In this document: positions 43,732-51,375 of the stretch, in pieces
How the letters are laid out: the number at the start of each line of letters is the position of its first letter
Numbering within the stretch: the first letter of the stretch is position 1
Assembly (NCBI GenBank): GCA_017303655.1
Contig: JAFLCE010000017.1
Coordinates: forward strand, 1 to 53,463
Origin: Anaerolineae bacterium
GTDB taxonomy: Bacteria > Chloroflexota > Anaerolineae > Anaerolineales > Villigracilaceae
Length of the DNA: 53,463 bases
Reading direction: 5' to 3'
Notes under the pieces: generated by a model
The model's database searches: none
What the model saw: the letters and a program-made list of their open reading frames with translations, nothing else
What the model was told of the DNA's origin: nothing
Translations under genes and position numbers: made by a program

Positions 43732-44799
43732 CTATTTATCGACGCCGGTGACGACGATACCTTGAATGAAGAAGCGTTGGGCAACGAAGAAGAGCAGCAT
43801 CGGCAGGAGGATCGCGAGGAATGCGCCTGCCTGGATCAATTGGGGCTGCTGTCCGTAAATGCCGTTGAAGGAAGAGAGCGCCACCGAAATGGGCCAATTC
43901 TCACGTGACGTGGAGAGATAGATCAAAGGTCCAAAGTAATCGTTCCAAGCGAAGACGATGTGGAAGACTACGACCGCAATGATGACCGGATAGGATTGCG
44001 GAAGAAGAATGGACCACAAGATGCGTAGAGGTCCTGCTCCGTCGATCATGGCGGATTCGTCCAACTCGCGCGGAAGGGTCATGAAATATTGACGGAAGAG
44101 GAAGACGTTATAGGCATTTGCAAAGAAGTGTGGCACGATTAGCGGATACCATGAACCGACTAATCCTAAAGATTGCCAGAACGCATAGGTTGGGATGATG
44201 GTTACCGCGCCAGGTAAAAAGAGGGTCGAGATCAAGACGACGAACATCAAGTCACGCCCTGGGAAGCGGAAACGTGCAAATCCGTAAGCCACCAAAATGC
44301 ACGAAATCACAGTACCGATCATGGTTGTAATGGCGTAGAAGAGCGTATTGCCAAGCAGACGCCAATAGCCGTTGGGAATGGTCTCCCATACTTCTCTATA
44401 GTTTTCCCAAGTGGGGGAGAGCACCCATGGGCGATCGAGGGCACGCCATGAAACCTGACAGGCAAATTCACCCTTGGCAATATCTGCAGGGTCTACAAAG
44501 GTGCTTTCCTGGCGTCCTTTCGTAACAAGTGCGAGGTTCTTTACATTAGTACTAGCTGCATCAAACCCTACGCATTTACCAACCGGAACCTTGAAAACAT
44601 CTATATCTTTGCCGTTATATTCATATTTAGGCTGGGCGGCAGGCCAAATGGGTGCGCCTACTACTGAGATTTGCTCTCTTGTTTTCAAGGAAGTCAGGAC
44701 CATAAAAGCGAAAGGAGAGAGGAATACCACCAGTATCGCCAACACAAGTGACGTAACAAAAACGCTGTTTATTCCAGATTTGATTTTTGTTTTCATCAT
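43732..44799 (-). CDS. Carbohydrate ABC transporter permease, MalG type, with extracytoplasmic insert
   Basis: This is a 355-residue permease. The first helix (about 14-35) is followed by GAPIWPAAQPKYEYNGKD, then an inserted segment with VFKVPVGKC and LALVTKGRQESTFVDP (50-128). The normal PTWENYREVW resumes at about 130. The EAA loop ELDESAMIDGAGPLRILWSI lies near 250. It shares the insert with the MalG-type permease at 13550. It follows the MalF-type gene and precedes GH4 in the LacI operon. Confidence 0.92.
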   Translation of the reverse strand: MMKTKIKSGINSVFVTSLVLAILVVFLSPFAFMVLTSLKTREQISVVGAPIWPAAQPKYEYNGKDIDVFKVPVGKCVGFDAASTNVKNLALVTKGRQESTFVDPADIAKGEFACQVSWRALDRPWVLSPTWENYREVWETIPNGYWRLLGNTLFYAITTMIGTVISCILVAYGFARFRFPGRDLMFVVLISTLFLPGAVTIIPTYAFWQSLGLVGSWYPLIVPHFFANAYNVFLFRQYFMTLPRELDESAMIDGAGPLRILWSILLPQSYPVIIAVVVFHIVFAWNDYFGPLIYLSTSRENWPISVALSSFNGIYGQQPQLIQAGAFLAILLPMLLFFVAQRFFIQGIVVTGVDK

Positions 44800-44805
44800 A
44801 TCCTC

Positions 44806-45819
44806 TTAAGATTTGGCTTCACCAGCGTAATAAACCCAATACTTTGCCGTGGAGAATAATACGACCGTAATAATTAAGATCACGATGAATAAGAACCACG
44901 CCAGGGTGGAACCATAAGACATGTTCTGGAAGGTGAAGAAGGTTTTGTAAAGGTATAGATTGTAGAAAAGGGTTGCTCCGCCAGGACGTCCTGTCCCATT
45001 GTTGACAACCAACGGAACCAGGAAGTATTGGAACAATCCCACAATATTCAGAACCAGATTATAGAAAATGACTGGGGAGATCATTGGGAAGGTGATATTC
45101 CAGAAGGTCGACCAGGTACTTGCGCCGTCCACTTTGGCAGCGTCGTAAAGCTCGGTGGGCACGCCTTGCAGACCAGCAAGCATGATCAACATGGCATTCC
45201 CGACCCCCCAAATACCCATGATGACGTAAGTGGGATATACCCAGTTAACGTCATTTGCCCATCCCGGCAGGCTTTCGTTCGGAACCCCGGCGAATTCGAG
45301 GAAGCGGTTGATCCAGCCGGTTTCGGTGTTGAGCATGCCGCCCCATAAAAAGACGCTGGCAATGAATGGAACGATGAAAGGCATGTAAAACAAAGTGCGG
45401 AAAATGAATTGTCCCTTGAGATATTTATTGTTCATCAGAAGGGCAAGTAAAAGTGGAGCAAAGATGCCTACAGGCAGGGCGATCAAAGCAAACTTAATAG
45501 TGATGATCAACGAGCTTGGTGTTTCACTACCAAACCAGAACTTGGGGTTCACTCCAGCTTGGGGGTCTTTCCATAATTGAGCATAGTTATCGAACCCGAC
45601 GAATTTTGGAGCACTGAAAATACCGTCGGTAATATTGAGATCTATGAAACTAAAGAACAGAGTTGCCAGCATGGGTATGAAGGTGAAGGCGAGGAAGCCA
45701 ACGATCCATAGCGAGGTGAAGCTCAGTCCACTCCGCATTTCTCTTTTTGCGATCGACTTCATGTTTCGAAACGCGGCAAATGAAAACTTTTCTTGTTTTT
45801 TACTAAGTTCTTCAAGCAT
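44806..45819 (-). CDS. Carbohydrate ABC transporter permease, MalF/UgpA type
   Basis: The ATG at 45819, with AAAGGAGTG ahead, gives 337 residues. A cytoplasmic N-terminal tail of about 45 residues precedes six helices. FFSFIDLNITDGIFSAPKFVGFDNYAQLW and the coupling loop LYDAAKVDGASTWSTFWNI define the family. It pairs with the MalG-type permease and the upstream lipoprotein binding protein. An ATPase gene (MsiK/UgpC-like) is not in the window and is presumably shared from elsewhere. Confidence 0.93.
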   Translation of the reverse strand: MLEELSKKQEKFSFAAFRNMKSIAKREMRSGLSFTSLWIVGFLAFTFIPMLATLFFSFIDLNITDGIFSAPKFVGFDNYAQLWKDPQAGVNPKFWFGSETPSSLIITIKFALIALPVGIFAPLLLALLMNNKYLKGQFIFRTLFYMPFIVPFIASVFLWGGMLNTETGWINRFLEFAGVPNESLPGWANDVNWVYPTYVIMGIWGVGNAMLIMLAGLQGVPTELYDAAKVDGASTWSTFWNITFPMISPVIFYNLVLNIVGLFQYFLVPLVVNNGTGRPGGATLFYNLYLYKTFFTFQNMSYGSTLAWFLFIVILIITVVLFSTAKYWVYYAGEAKS

Positions 45820-45845
45820 GAGGCACTCCTTTAGTGAATTAATTG

Positions 45846-45880
45846 GATTGGGCAGGTCAATCATCTTGACCTGCCCAATC
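45846..45880. promoter_or_regulatory. Strong stem-loop between binding-protein and permease genes
   Basis: GATTGGGCAGGTCAA (45846-45860) and TTGACCTGCCCAATC (45866-45880) form a 15-bp perfect stem with a 5-nt loop and no T tract. Such hairpins after sugar-binding protein genes block 3' decay and raise expression of the binding protein relative to the permeases. Confidence 0.85.
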
Positions 45881-45896
45881 TTACTTCAAATTACTC

Positions 45897-47366
45897 TTAC
45901 TCGTTATAGATCACGTTAAGATCTTCGACCAATTTTGCGAACTCTGCATCAAAGTCGAGACCTTCGGTGTTGTTCATCAAGTCGAGGAATGTCGCGAAGC
46001 GTGCATTCGCCTTGATGGAATTCGGCTGATACTGTTCGGAGCTTGGGGTATCGGGGTAAGCGAGACCCTGGATGAACACGTTCCAGCTTTCTTCGGTCAC
46101 GAAGGGATAGTCAGCAGACTTGACAGCAAAGAAGGCATCGGTCTTGTCAGCGATCGCAGGCATGGCGCCGTAAGCGGGCAGAAGTTTATCGCCACCGGTG
46201 GTGATGAGGTAGGCGAGCACTTCAAAGGCTTCAGAGGGGTTCTTGGTGCTCTTCAAAATGCGGAAGGTGTCAGCATCTACGCGTCCGGCAACATCACCGT
46301 TTGCGCCAATCGGCTGAATGCCGAGTTGGAATTCGAGACCAGCGGTTTTGAAGTCACCCAAACAGCAGGTGTACCAGGTCTGGGTCAGACCCATGGCAGC
46401 TTTACCGGCATTGAAGAGGTTTCCATTGCCGAATTCAGGAGCGCCAGCGAGCGGACCGGTGGCAATGAAGGGCTGTTCGCCGTACATGCCATCGTAGTAC
46501 CACTGCCAACCTTCTTTCCAGCTGTCGGGCAGAGTGGATTCATAGGAACCCTTTTCGGTGCCGGAGTAAATCTTGGCAGCGCCACCATAGAAGGTAGCAA
46601 TGGATTGAACGGACTGCCACTGAGGAGCATAACCAACCTGAACGATCTGGGTGCGGTCAAAGCCTTCTTCGGTGGAGTTCAAGCCGTTTACATCAACGGT
46701 GAGGAGTTTGGCGACCTGGGTAACAGTTTCCCAGTTCCAGTCAGCTTCGGTGCCGTCAGGGAAGACGTACTTTTCGCCGTAGACCTGGGGAGGATATGCC
46801 AAACCAGCTTCATCGAACATGGCGGGCTGATAGTACATCGCGCCGGGGAACACGGCGAAAGGCAAACCAACCTGACCTTCTTCGGTCTGGTAGAACTTGA
46901 CCAAAGCGGGGTCAAAGACACTCAGATCGAAACCGGATTCTTCGATGTAAGGAGCAACGTCGAGCCACTGACCATAGAAGTCATTGGAACCACCCCAGCC
47001 GACTGGACCGACAATGTCGGGACCAGCGCCGGAAGCGATCTGGGTCGAGAGGGTGTCGCGAGCGGCATCGAAAGGAACGATTTCGAGCACGAGTTCGATC
47101 TTATCCTGAGAAGCGTTGAAGTCAGCTACAACTTCTTCCTGGATTGCGACCTGTTCGGGGTTGGTTCCGGTGCCGAGACCAACGAACCAGCGGATCTGAA
47201 CCTTTTCGCCAGAGGCAGGTTCTTCAGCGGCGGCTTCAGTGGCAGCAGGTTCTTCAGCAGCCGGTTCTTCAGCGGCGGGTTCTTCAGCAGCGGGGGTAGC
47301 GCAAGCTGCAAGCATCATAGAAGCGATTACGAGCAGGCTTAACAATACGAGCAAATTCTTTTTCAT
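45897..47366 (-). CDS. Sugar ABC transporter substrate-binding lipoprotein
   Basis: This is a 489-residue protein. The lipoprotein signal MKKNLLVLLSLLVIASMMLA is followed by AC (C22). A flexible linker of AAEEP repeats (26-52) joins the lipid anchor to a type-2 periplasmic-binding fold, ending GDKLLPAYGAMPAI and LNVIYNE. It captures an oligosaccharide outside the membrane for the two permeases. The likely substrate, from the operon, is a chito- or beta-glucan oligosaccharide. GAGGAG lies before the ATG. It is 29 bp downstream of the LacI gene. Confidence 0.93.
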   Translation of the reverse strand: MKKNLLVLLSLLVIASMMLAACATPAAEEPAAEEPAAEEPAATEAAAEEPASGEKVQIRWFVGLGTGTNPEQVAIQEEVVADFNASQDKIELVLEIVPFDAARDTLSTQIASGAGPDIVGPVGWGGSNDFYGQWLDVAPYIEESGFDLSVFDPALVKFYQTEEGQVGLPFAVFPGAMYYQPAMFDEAGLAYPPQVYGEKYVFPDGTEADWNWETVTQVAKLLTVDVNGLNSTEEGFDRTQIVQVGYAPQWQSVQSIATFYGGAAKIYSGTEKGSYESTLPDSWKEGWQWYYDGMYGEQPFIATGPLAGAPEFGNGNLFNAGKAAMGLTQTWYTCCLGDFKTAGLEFQLGIQPIGANGDVAGRVDADTFRILKSTKNPSEAFEVLAYLITTGGDKLLPAYGAMPAIADKTDAFFAVKSADYPFVTEESWNVFIQGLAYPDTPSSEQYQPNSIKANARFATFLDLMNNTEGLDFDAEFAKLVEDLNVIYNE

Positions 47367-47395
47367 GGTGCAATATTCTCCTCATTTATTAGGTT

Positions 47396-48478
47396 TCAAG
47401 ACGACGGATGGGGAAGGGTTGATATTTGATCCTGGACATCTCCTTTTATATAATCTGAATTTTGGTTGCACCCACATGAGTGCCGAAAAATCAGTTCCGT
47501 AGGCAATAGTGTTAGCTCTTCGGGGAACTGTTGTTCGAAAATGGAGAATAGTTTTTCCGCGGCTATGCGTCCTACATCTTCTGTAGGAGCTCCAACGGTC
47601 GTCAACGACGGTGTCAGGAAAGGGGAAAAGCCTAGGTTGTCGAAACCAACTACAGAGACTTCCTCCGGAACCCGGATCTTCTTTTCATGTAAGGCGCGTA
47701 AAACACCAATGGCAGCATCATCGTCGCCGCAGAAAACAGCATCAAAGTTTGGTGAGGACTCGTTATTCAAGAAATTCAAAAGAGCATGGTAAGAAACATC
47801 ACGTTCAAAATCCCCGCATAGTATTAAGCTTTCATCAAATTCAATGCCATTCGCCATCAGAGCGGCTTTGTAACCCATTTCACGCCAATAAGAGTCTTCT
47901 TGTTGAGCGGGTCCCCGCATAAAGAGGATGCGAGTGCGTCCATGAGCCTTGATGAGATGTTCGATCAATTCAAAGGTCACTCGTTTATTCTCGACGGTCA
48001 CACTGGGAATTTTTACCTCAGCAGGAGGGGTGCGATGTACGAGCACCATCGGGAATTTGCGTTCATTCAGGGCGATCAGATCATCATCCGAAAGACCATC
48101 CGAGAAAACCAACAAACCATCCGTATTATGAGGTCCAATTGGAGGGGGGAGATGGCGGCTCTTCGCATGATAGGTGGCGATCAACAGGTTGTAATTATTT
48201 TTTCGGATCACGGCTTCAATGCCGTTCAAAAGGGGCACGAAGAAGTCATTGTGAAGGGTGCTCAATAAGAGCCCAACCACATGAGTTTTTTGAGAAGCCA
48301 ACTGTCTGGCAGCCGCGTGCGGTACATACCGCATTTTCCCCATTACTTTCTTAAGGCGCTGCGAAACCTCTTCAGAGATCGGTCCGTTCTGGTTCAGGTA
48401 GCGGCTAACTGTAGCAACAGAAACACCAGCCTCTTTGGCAACGTCACGAATGGTAACAGACTGGGATTTTTTAGGCAT
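47396..48478 (-). CDS. LacI-family transcriptional regulator
   Basis: This is a 360-residue repressor. The helix-turn-helix and hinge TIRDVAKEAGVSVATVSRYL (9-28) and YVPHAAARQLAS are typical. The sugar-binding core has GLLLSTLHNDFF, DAVFCGDDDAAIGVLRAL and VVGFDNLGFSPFL. It ends in ELIFRHSCGCN, a frequent tail in the family. It starts the saccharide operon, and the two operators immediately upstream indicate autorepression and control of everything downstream. The start codon has no Shine-Dalgarno sequence, since the operators occupy that space. Confidence 0.95.
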   Translation of the reverse strand: MPKKSQSVTIRDVAKEAGVSVATVSRYLNQNGPISEEVSQRLKKVMGKMRYVPHAAARQLASQKTHVVGLLLSTLHNDFFVPLLNGIEAVIRKNNYNLLIATYHAKSRHLPPPIGPHNTDGLLVFSDGLSDDDLIALNERKFPMVLVHRTPPAEVKIPSVTVENKRVTFELIEHLIKAHGRTRILFMRGPAQQEDSYWREMGYKAALMANGIEFDESLILCGDFERDVSYHALLNFLNNESSPNFDAVFCGDDDAAIGVLRALHEKKIRVPEEVSVVGFDNLGFSPFLTPSLTTVGAPTEDVGRIAAEKLFSIFEQQFPEELTLLPTELIFRHSCGCNQNSDYIKGDVQDQISTLPHPSS

Positions 48479-48480
48479 AT

Positions 48481-48511
48481 AATGTAACCGGTTACAGTAA
48501 CCGGTTACATT
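48481..48511. promoter_or_regulatory. Tandem LacI-type operators
   Basis: Two perfect 12-bp palindromes GTAACCGGTTAC (48484-48495 and 48497-48508) are spaced one base apart. They are within the larger palindrome that begins AATGTAACC and ends GGTTACATT. They lie directly before the LacI start codon, covering the predicted transcription start. The CG-centred palindrome is the classic LacI-family operator form. Confidence 0.9.
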
Positions 48512-48537
48512 ATTGCATAACTATCAAACAGAGTCAA
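48509..48537 (-). promoter_or_regulatory. Promoter of the LacI saccharide operon
   Basis: On the minus strand, TTGACT (48532-48537) and AATAAT (48509-48514) stand 17 bp apart, a good sigma-70-type promoter. Transcription would start within the operator pair, giving a leader of about 25-30 bases. This explains repression by steric block. Confidence 0.75.
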
Positions 48538-48584
48538 GCGCAGTTTTCTTAAAAAATCGATAACATTGCCATACCCCAAATGGG

Positions 48585-49904
48585 TTATTTTAGGATGAAT
48601 AAAGTCACCGATTGGGGCGGGAATATGACCCCTTCACCCAATTCGACCTCACCCATATTCTCTACCTTGTGCTCTGGATCAAAAAGCCACGCCTCTGCCT
48701 TAACTGTTGGCTGGTCGGCAATGACCAGGGCTTTTTCCTGCGCCTCAGTAGAGAGATTCACCACCATCACCGTTAATGTTCCATCTTCTCGTTTCGCTGC
48801 ATAAACTGACAGCCCCGAAACATCCGAAGCAGAATAGACCAATTCCTCACCGAACATTCCATACAATTGATAGGTGTAATAAGCGGGATACACATCGCTC
48901 TGACCCACCAAGCCCAAGCCGCCATAACCGCCCTTGGCAGTCAGTGACCAGATATTTGCCATGAACACATCATTCTTGATCATGCGTCCCAAAACATCTG
49001 CCGCCCAGATCGCATTCAAATGTGAGTCTGGGGTTGCCTCACCGCCGACCGATTTATCATATGCAGAATTAAACTCAGTGACCGCAATCGGCAGGTCGCG
49101 CCCGGTATGTTCCAGAATCAATGCGCGTGCACGTGGAATGATCTTGTCCCATTCTTGTGAGTTTTGCACCAACTCTTCAGCGCTTGGCGGACCTGATACT
49201 GAAGACCGTGGGAATGGATAGCGATGAAACGAAACAATATCCACCATGTCACCATTCTCTTTGAGGAATTCCACGAACCAGGTTTCATCCCATTCACCAA
49301 AGTTTGTGGTGGCGCCTTCTTCGGTGCTAAAACTGAATTGATTGATCTCTGCGCCCACCAGTTTGATGGATGGGTCCACGGCTTTCATAGCAGTTGCAAA
49401 CTCACGCCACTCTTTATTGAATCGCACCGTATCATAGGTCTCGCCATTTTTCTTCGCTTCACTTTCATAAAGAGTGGGTTCATTGCCAATGCCCCAATAT
49501 TGCACATTATATTTTTTCTCAACGTTCGTGTAACGGACCATTTCTGCGGCTTGTTCGGGTGTGCCGCCCAGTAAGCGCACATTGAACATGGCTGTTGCGC
49601 CGACCTTGTTCGCAAAATCCATGAACTGGTCGATCTGCAGCTTGGTGACGTTGTTATGGTCGCCCCAGGAACCCGCAGGGAAGCGCAGGATCGTGACCCC
49701 TGACTCATAAGCGCGGGGCAACATATCGAAGGACACGACCAGCCAGGGTCCATAGTTGGAGCCGTACACAAGTGGGCTGATCTCTCCTAATGAATATCCG
49801 GGATCTACGAACAAAGCACCCGGGATCGGCGTAGGCTCAGTTGCAGGGGCACAGCCAGATAGAAGCACCATAACGAGCAGAATGGCAATTGAGAAGCGTT
49901 TCAT
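48585..49904 (-). CDS. GH-A clan glycosidase lipoprotein (GH39/GH51-like)
   Basis: This is a 439-residue protein. The lipoprotein signal ends LLSGC (C18). The barrel contains TILRFPAGSWGDHNN, the acid/base E142 in WGIGNEPTLY and the nucleophile E277 in IAVTEFNSAYD. A C-terminal beta domain has VYAAKREDGTLTVMVVNLS. The pattern is like GH39 xylosidases or GH51/GH30 arabinofuranosidases, and the family was not decided. It sits on the outer membrane face, and GGAG lies before the ATG. It is upstream of the LacI gene in the same direction but separated by that gene's promoter. Confidence 0.75.
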   Translation of the reverse strand: MKRFSIAILLVMVLLSGCAPATEPTPIPGALFVDPGYSLGEISPLVYGSNYGPWLVVSFDMLPRAYESGVTILRFPAGSWGDHNNVTKLQIDQFMDFANKVGATAMFNVRLLGGTPEQAAEMVRYTNVEKKYNVQYWGIGNEPTLYESEAKKNGETYDTVRFNKEWREFATAMKAVDPSIKLVGAEINQFSFSTEEGATTNFGEWDETWFVEFLKENGDMVDIVSFHRYPFPRSSVSGPPSAEELVQNSQEWDKIIPRARALILEHTGRDLPIAVTEFNSAYDKSVGGEATPDSHLNAIWAADVLGRMIKNDVFMANIWSLTAKGGYGGLGLVGQSDVYPAYYTYQLYGMFGEELVYSASDVSGLSVYAAKREDGTLTVMVVNLSTEAQEKALVIADQPTVKAEAWLFDPEHKVENMGEVELGEGVIFPPQSVTLFILK

Positions 49905-49999
49905 TGTAAATTCTCCAGTAGGTTGTTATCGAGAAGCGATAAGTTTATATCACAGGTGTAAAAATCTCAAAATGAAAATTGCTCAATAGATGAGCGCAT

Positions 50000-51319
50000 C
50001 TAAAAGCCAAACATAAACGTGAGATCGTTAACGTTAGTTCCGGTGGGTCCAGTTTTGATCAGATCGCCGAGAGTTTCAAAGAACGAATACGAGTCGTTGT
50101 TATCCAGAAATTGAGTGGGTGCAAGCCCTGAGTGAATGGCATGTTGAAAGGTTTCGCCTGTGACGATTGCCCCTGCCGCATCGGTAGAGCCATCTTCGCC
50201 GTCAGTGGCGAGGGTGATGAGCATGACATTATCCAACTCTTTCAATTCGATCGCAGCTGCAAGTGCAAGCTCCTGATTACGTCCGCCGCGCCCATTTCCG
50301 CGCACGGTGACGGTGGTCTCGCCACCTGCAATCAAACAAAATGGTCTTGGTAGATTTTCTTTCAGATGCAAACAAAGTTTCTTTGCCACATCACGTGCTT
50401 CACCCTGCCAGGCATCACCGAGGAATTTTGTGTGAAAGCTGAGTGCTTGCGCCTGTTCGAGACCAGCCTGTGCCGCAAGTTGATTGCTGCCGATCAATAC
50501 ATTTTGCACACGCGAGAAGATAGAATCATCAGGTTTTGGTGTTTCTGCGGCTTGCTCCAAAAAGCGGACGATGGTCTCTTTGAATTTTTTTGTAAGCCCA
50601 TATTTCTCAAGAATGTTCAACGCATCTGTTTTCGTGGACGGGTCTGGGGCAGTTGGTCCGGATGCGATGGCTTCGAGTGGATTGCCAACCACATCGGAGA
50701 GGATCAACCCTGCCACTCGCGCAGGGACGGCTGATTCAGCGATCCTGCCGCCTTTGACTCTATCGAGATGACGCCGCAGGGTGTTGATCTCATCGATGCG
50801 CGCGCCGCAAGATAACAAAGCTTGTGTAAGGGTTTGTAAATTTTCAAGCCCCACTTCGGGAAAAGGAGATGTCATCAATGCCGAGCCGCCGCCTGAAATT
50901 AAACAAATCAACAAGTCTTTTTCATTTAGGTTCGATGCAATCTCACGGGCTTTATTCCCGGCGATGAAGCTGTTCTGATCTGGGACAGGATGCCCGCCCG
51001 CACAGACTTCGAATCCCGCTACGGGGGAGGGGAAGGTTTGTTTTGGAATGAGCAAGCCGCGGGTAGTGTGAGGCGGAAGAATATCCAGCAATGCATGCGA
51101 CATGGACTGAGTCGCTTTGCCCAACCCCAACACGGTGATGTGATCCAATGAGTCGAGTTGATAGATTTGTTTAGCGATGTGTAGATGATCTTTTTCACGT
51201 TTCACAAATCGTTGAATCGCTTGCCCTGGTTCAACGGCTTGCAACGACGCGACAAGGATATTGGAAATTTGATTCCCGAATGGATGGTGTTGCAGTGTGT
51301 TGGTTGAAATAGTTTTCAC
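50000..51319 (-). CDS. Glycerate 2-kinase (DUF4147/MOFRL family)
   Basis: This is a 439-residue protein with a GTG start. The N-terminal DUF4147 part has ITVLGLGKATQSMSHALLD and LLICLISGGGSALM. The C-terminal MOFRL part has GGETTVTVRGNGRGGRNQ and the segment ATDGEDGSTDAAGAIV. It phosphorylates D-glycerate to 2-phosphoglycerate. It is divergent from a D-2-hydroxyacid dehydrogenase gene whose product makes or uses glycerate. The rare start codon and the A/T-rich divergent region suggest limited or regulated expression. Confidence 0.92.
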   Translation of the reverse strand: MKTISTNTLQHHPFGNQISNILVASLQAVEPGQAIQRFVKREKDHLHIAKQIYQLDSLDHITVLGLGKATQSMSHALLDILPPHTTRGLLIPKQTFPSPVAGFEVCAGGHPVPDQNSFIAGNKAREIASNLNEKDLLICLISGGGSALMTSPFPEVGLENLQTLTQALLSCGARIDEINTLRRHLDRVKGGRIAESAVPARVAGLILSDVVGNPLEAIASGPTAPDPSTKTDALNILEKYGLTKKFKETIVRFLEQAAETPKPDDSIFSRVQNVLIGSNQLAAQAGLEQAQALSFHTKFLGDAWQGEARDVAKKLCLHLKENLPRPFCLIAGGETTVTVRGNGRGGRNQELALAAAIELKELDNVMLITLATDGEDGSTDAAGAIVTGETFQHAIHSGLAPTQFLDNNDSYSFFETLGDLIKTGPTGTNVNDLTFMFGF

Positions 51320-51338
51320 GGAATTTTGATATGATAAT

Positions 51339-51354
51339 ATGATACTTATATCAT
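51339..51354. promoter_or_regulatory. Operator-like palindrome between divergent glycerate genes
   Basis: ATGATA and TATCAT are separated by four bases (ATGATACTTATATCAT), with additional overlapping copies of TGATA on the left (51328-51335). It lies in the 56-bp gap between the two start codons, so one bound protein could control both genes. The binding protein is unknown. Confidence 0.5.
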
Positions 51355-51375
51355 CATTATGAAGGATATTTTACA

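Noticed and set aside
47210-47295. Tandem 15-base repeats that could be taken for a minisatellite or CRISPR-like array.
   Set aside because: They are in frame and encode the AAEEP linker of the binding protein. There are no spacers.
46326-47342. A 338-residue open frame on the plus strand opposite the sugar-binding protein gene, with Ser/Gly/Phe-rich repeats.
   Set aside because: It is the antisense shadow of the AAEEP linker and of a well-supported lipoprotein. It has no ribosome-binding site or recognisable domain.
48585-49904. Assignment of the GH-A lipoprotein to GH51 arabinofuranosidase.
   Set aside because: Catalytic GNEP and TEF motifs are shared across several GH-A families and no family-specific feature was clear, so only the clan is claimed.
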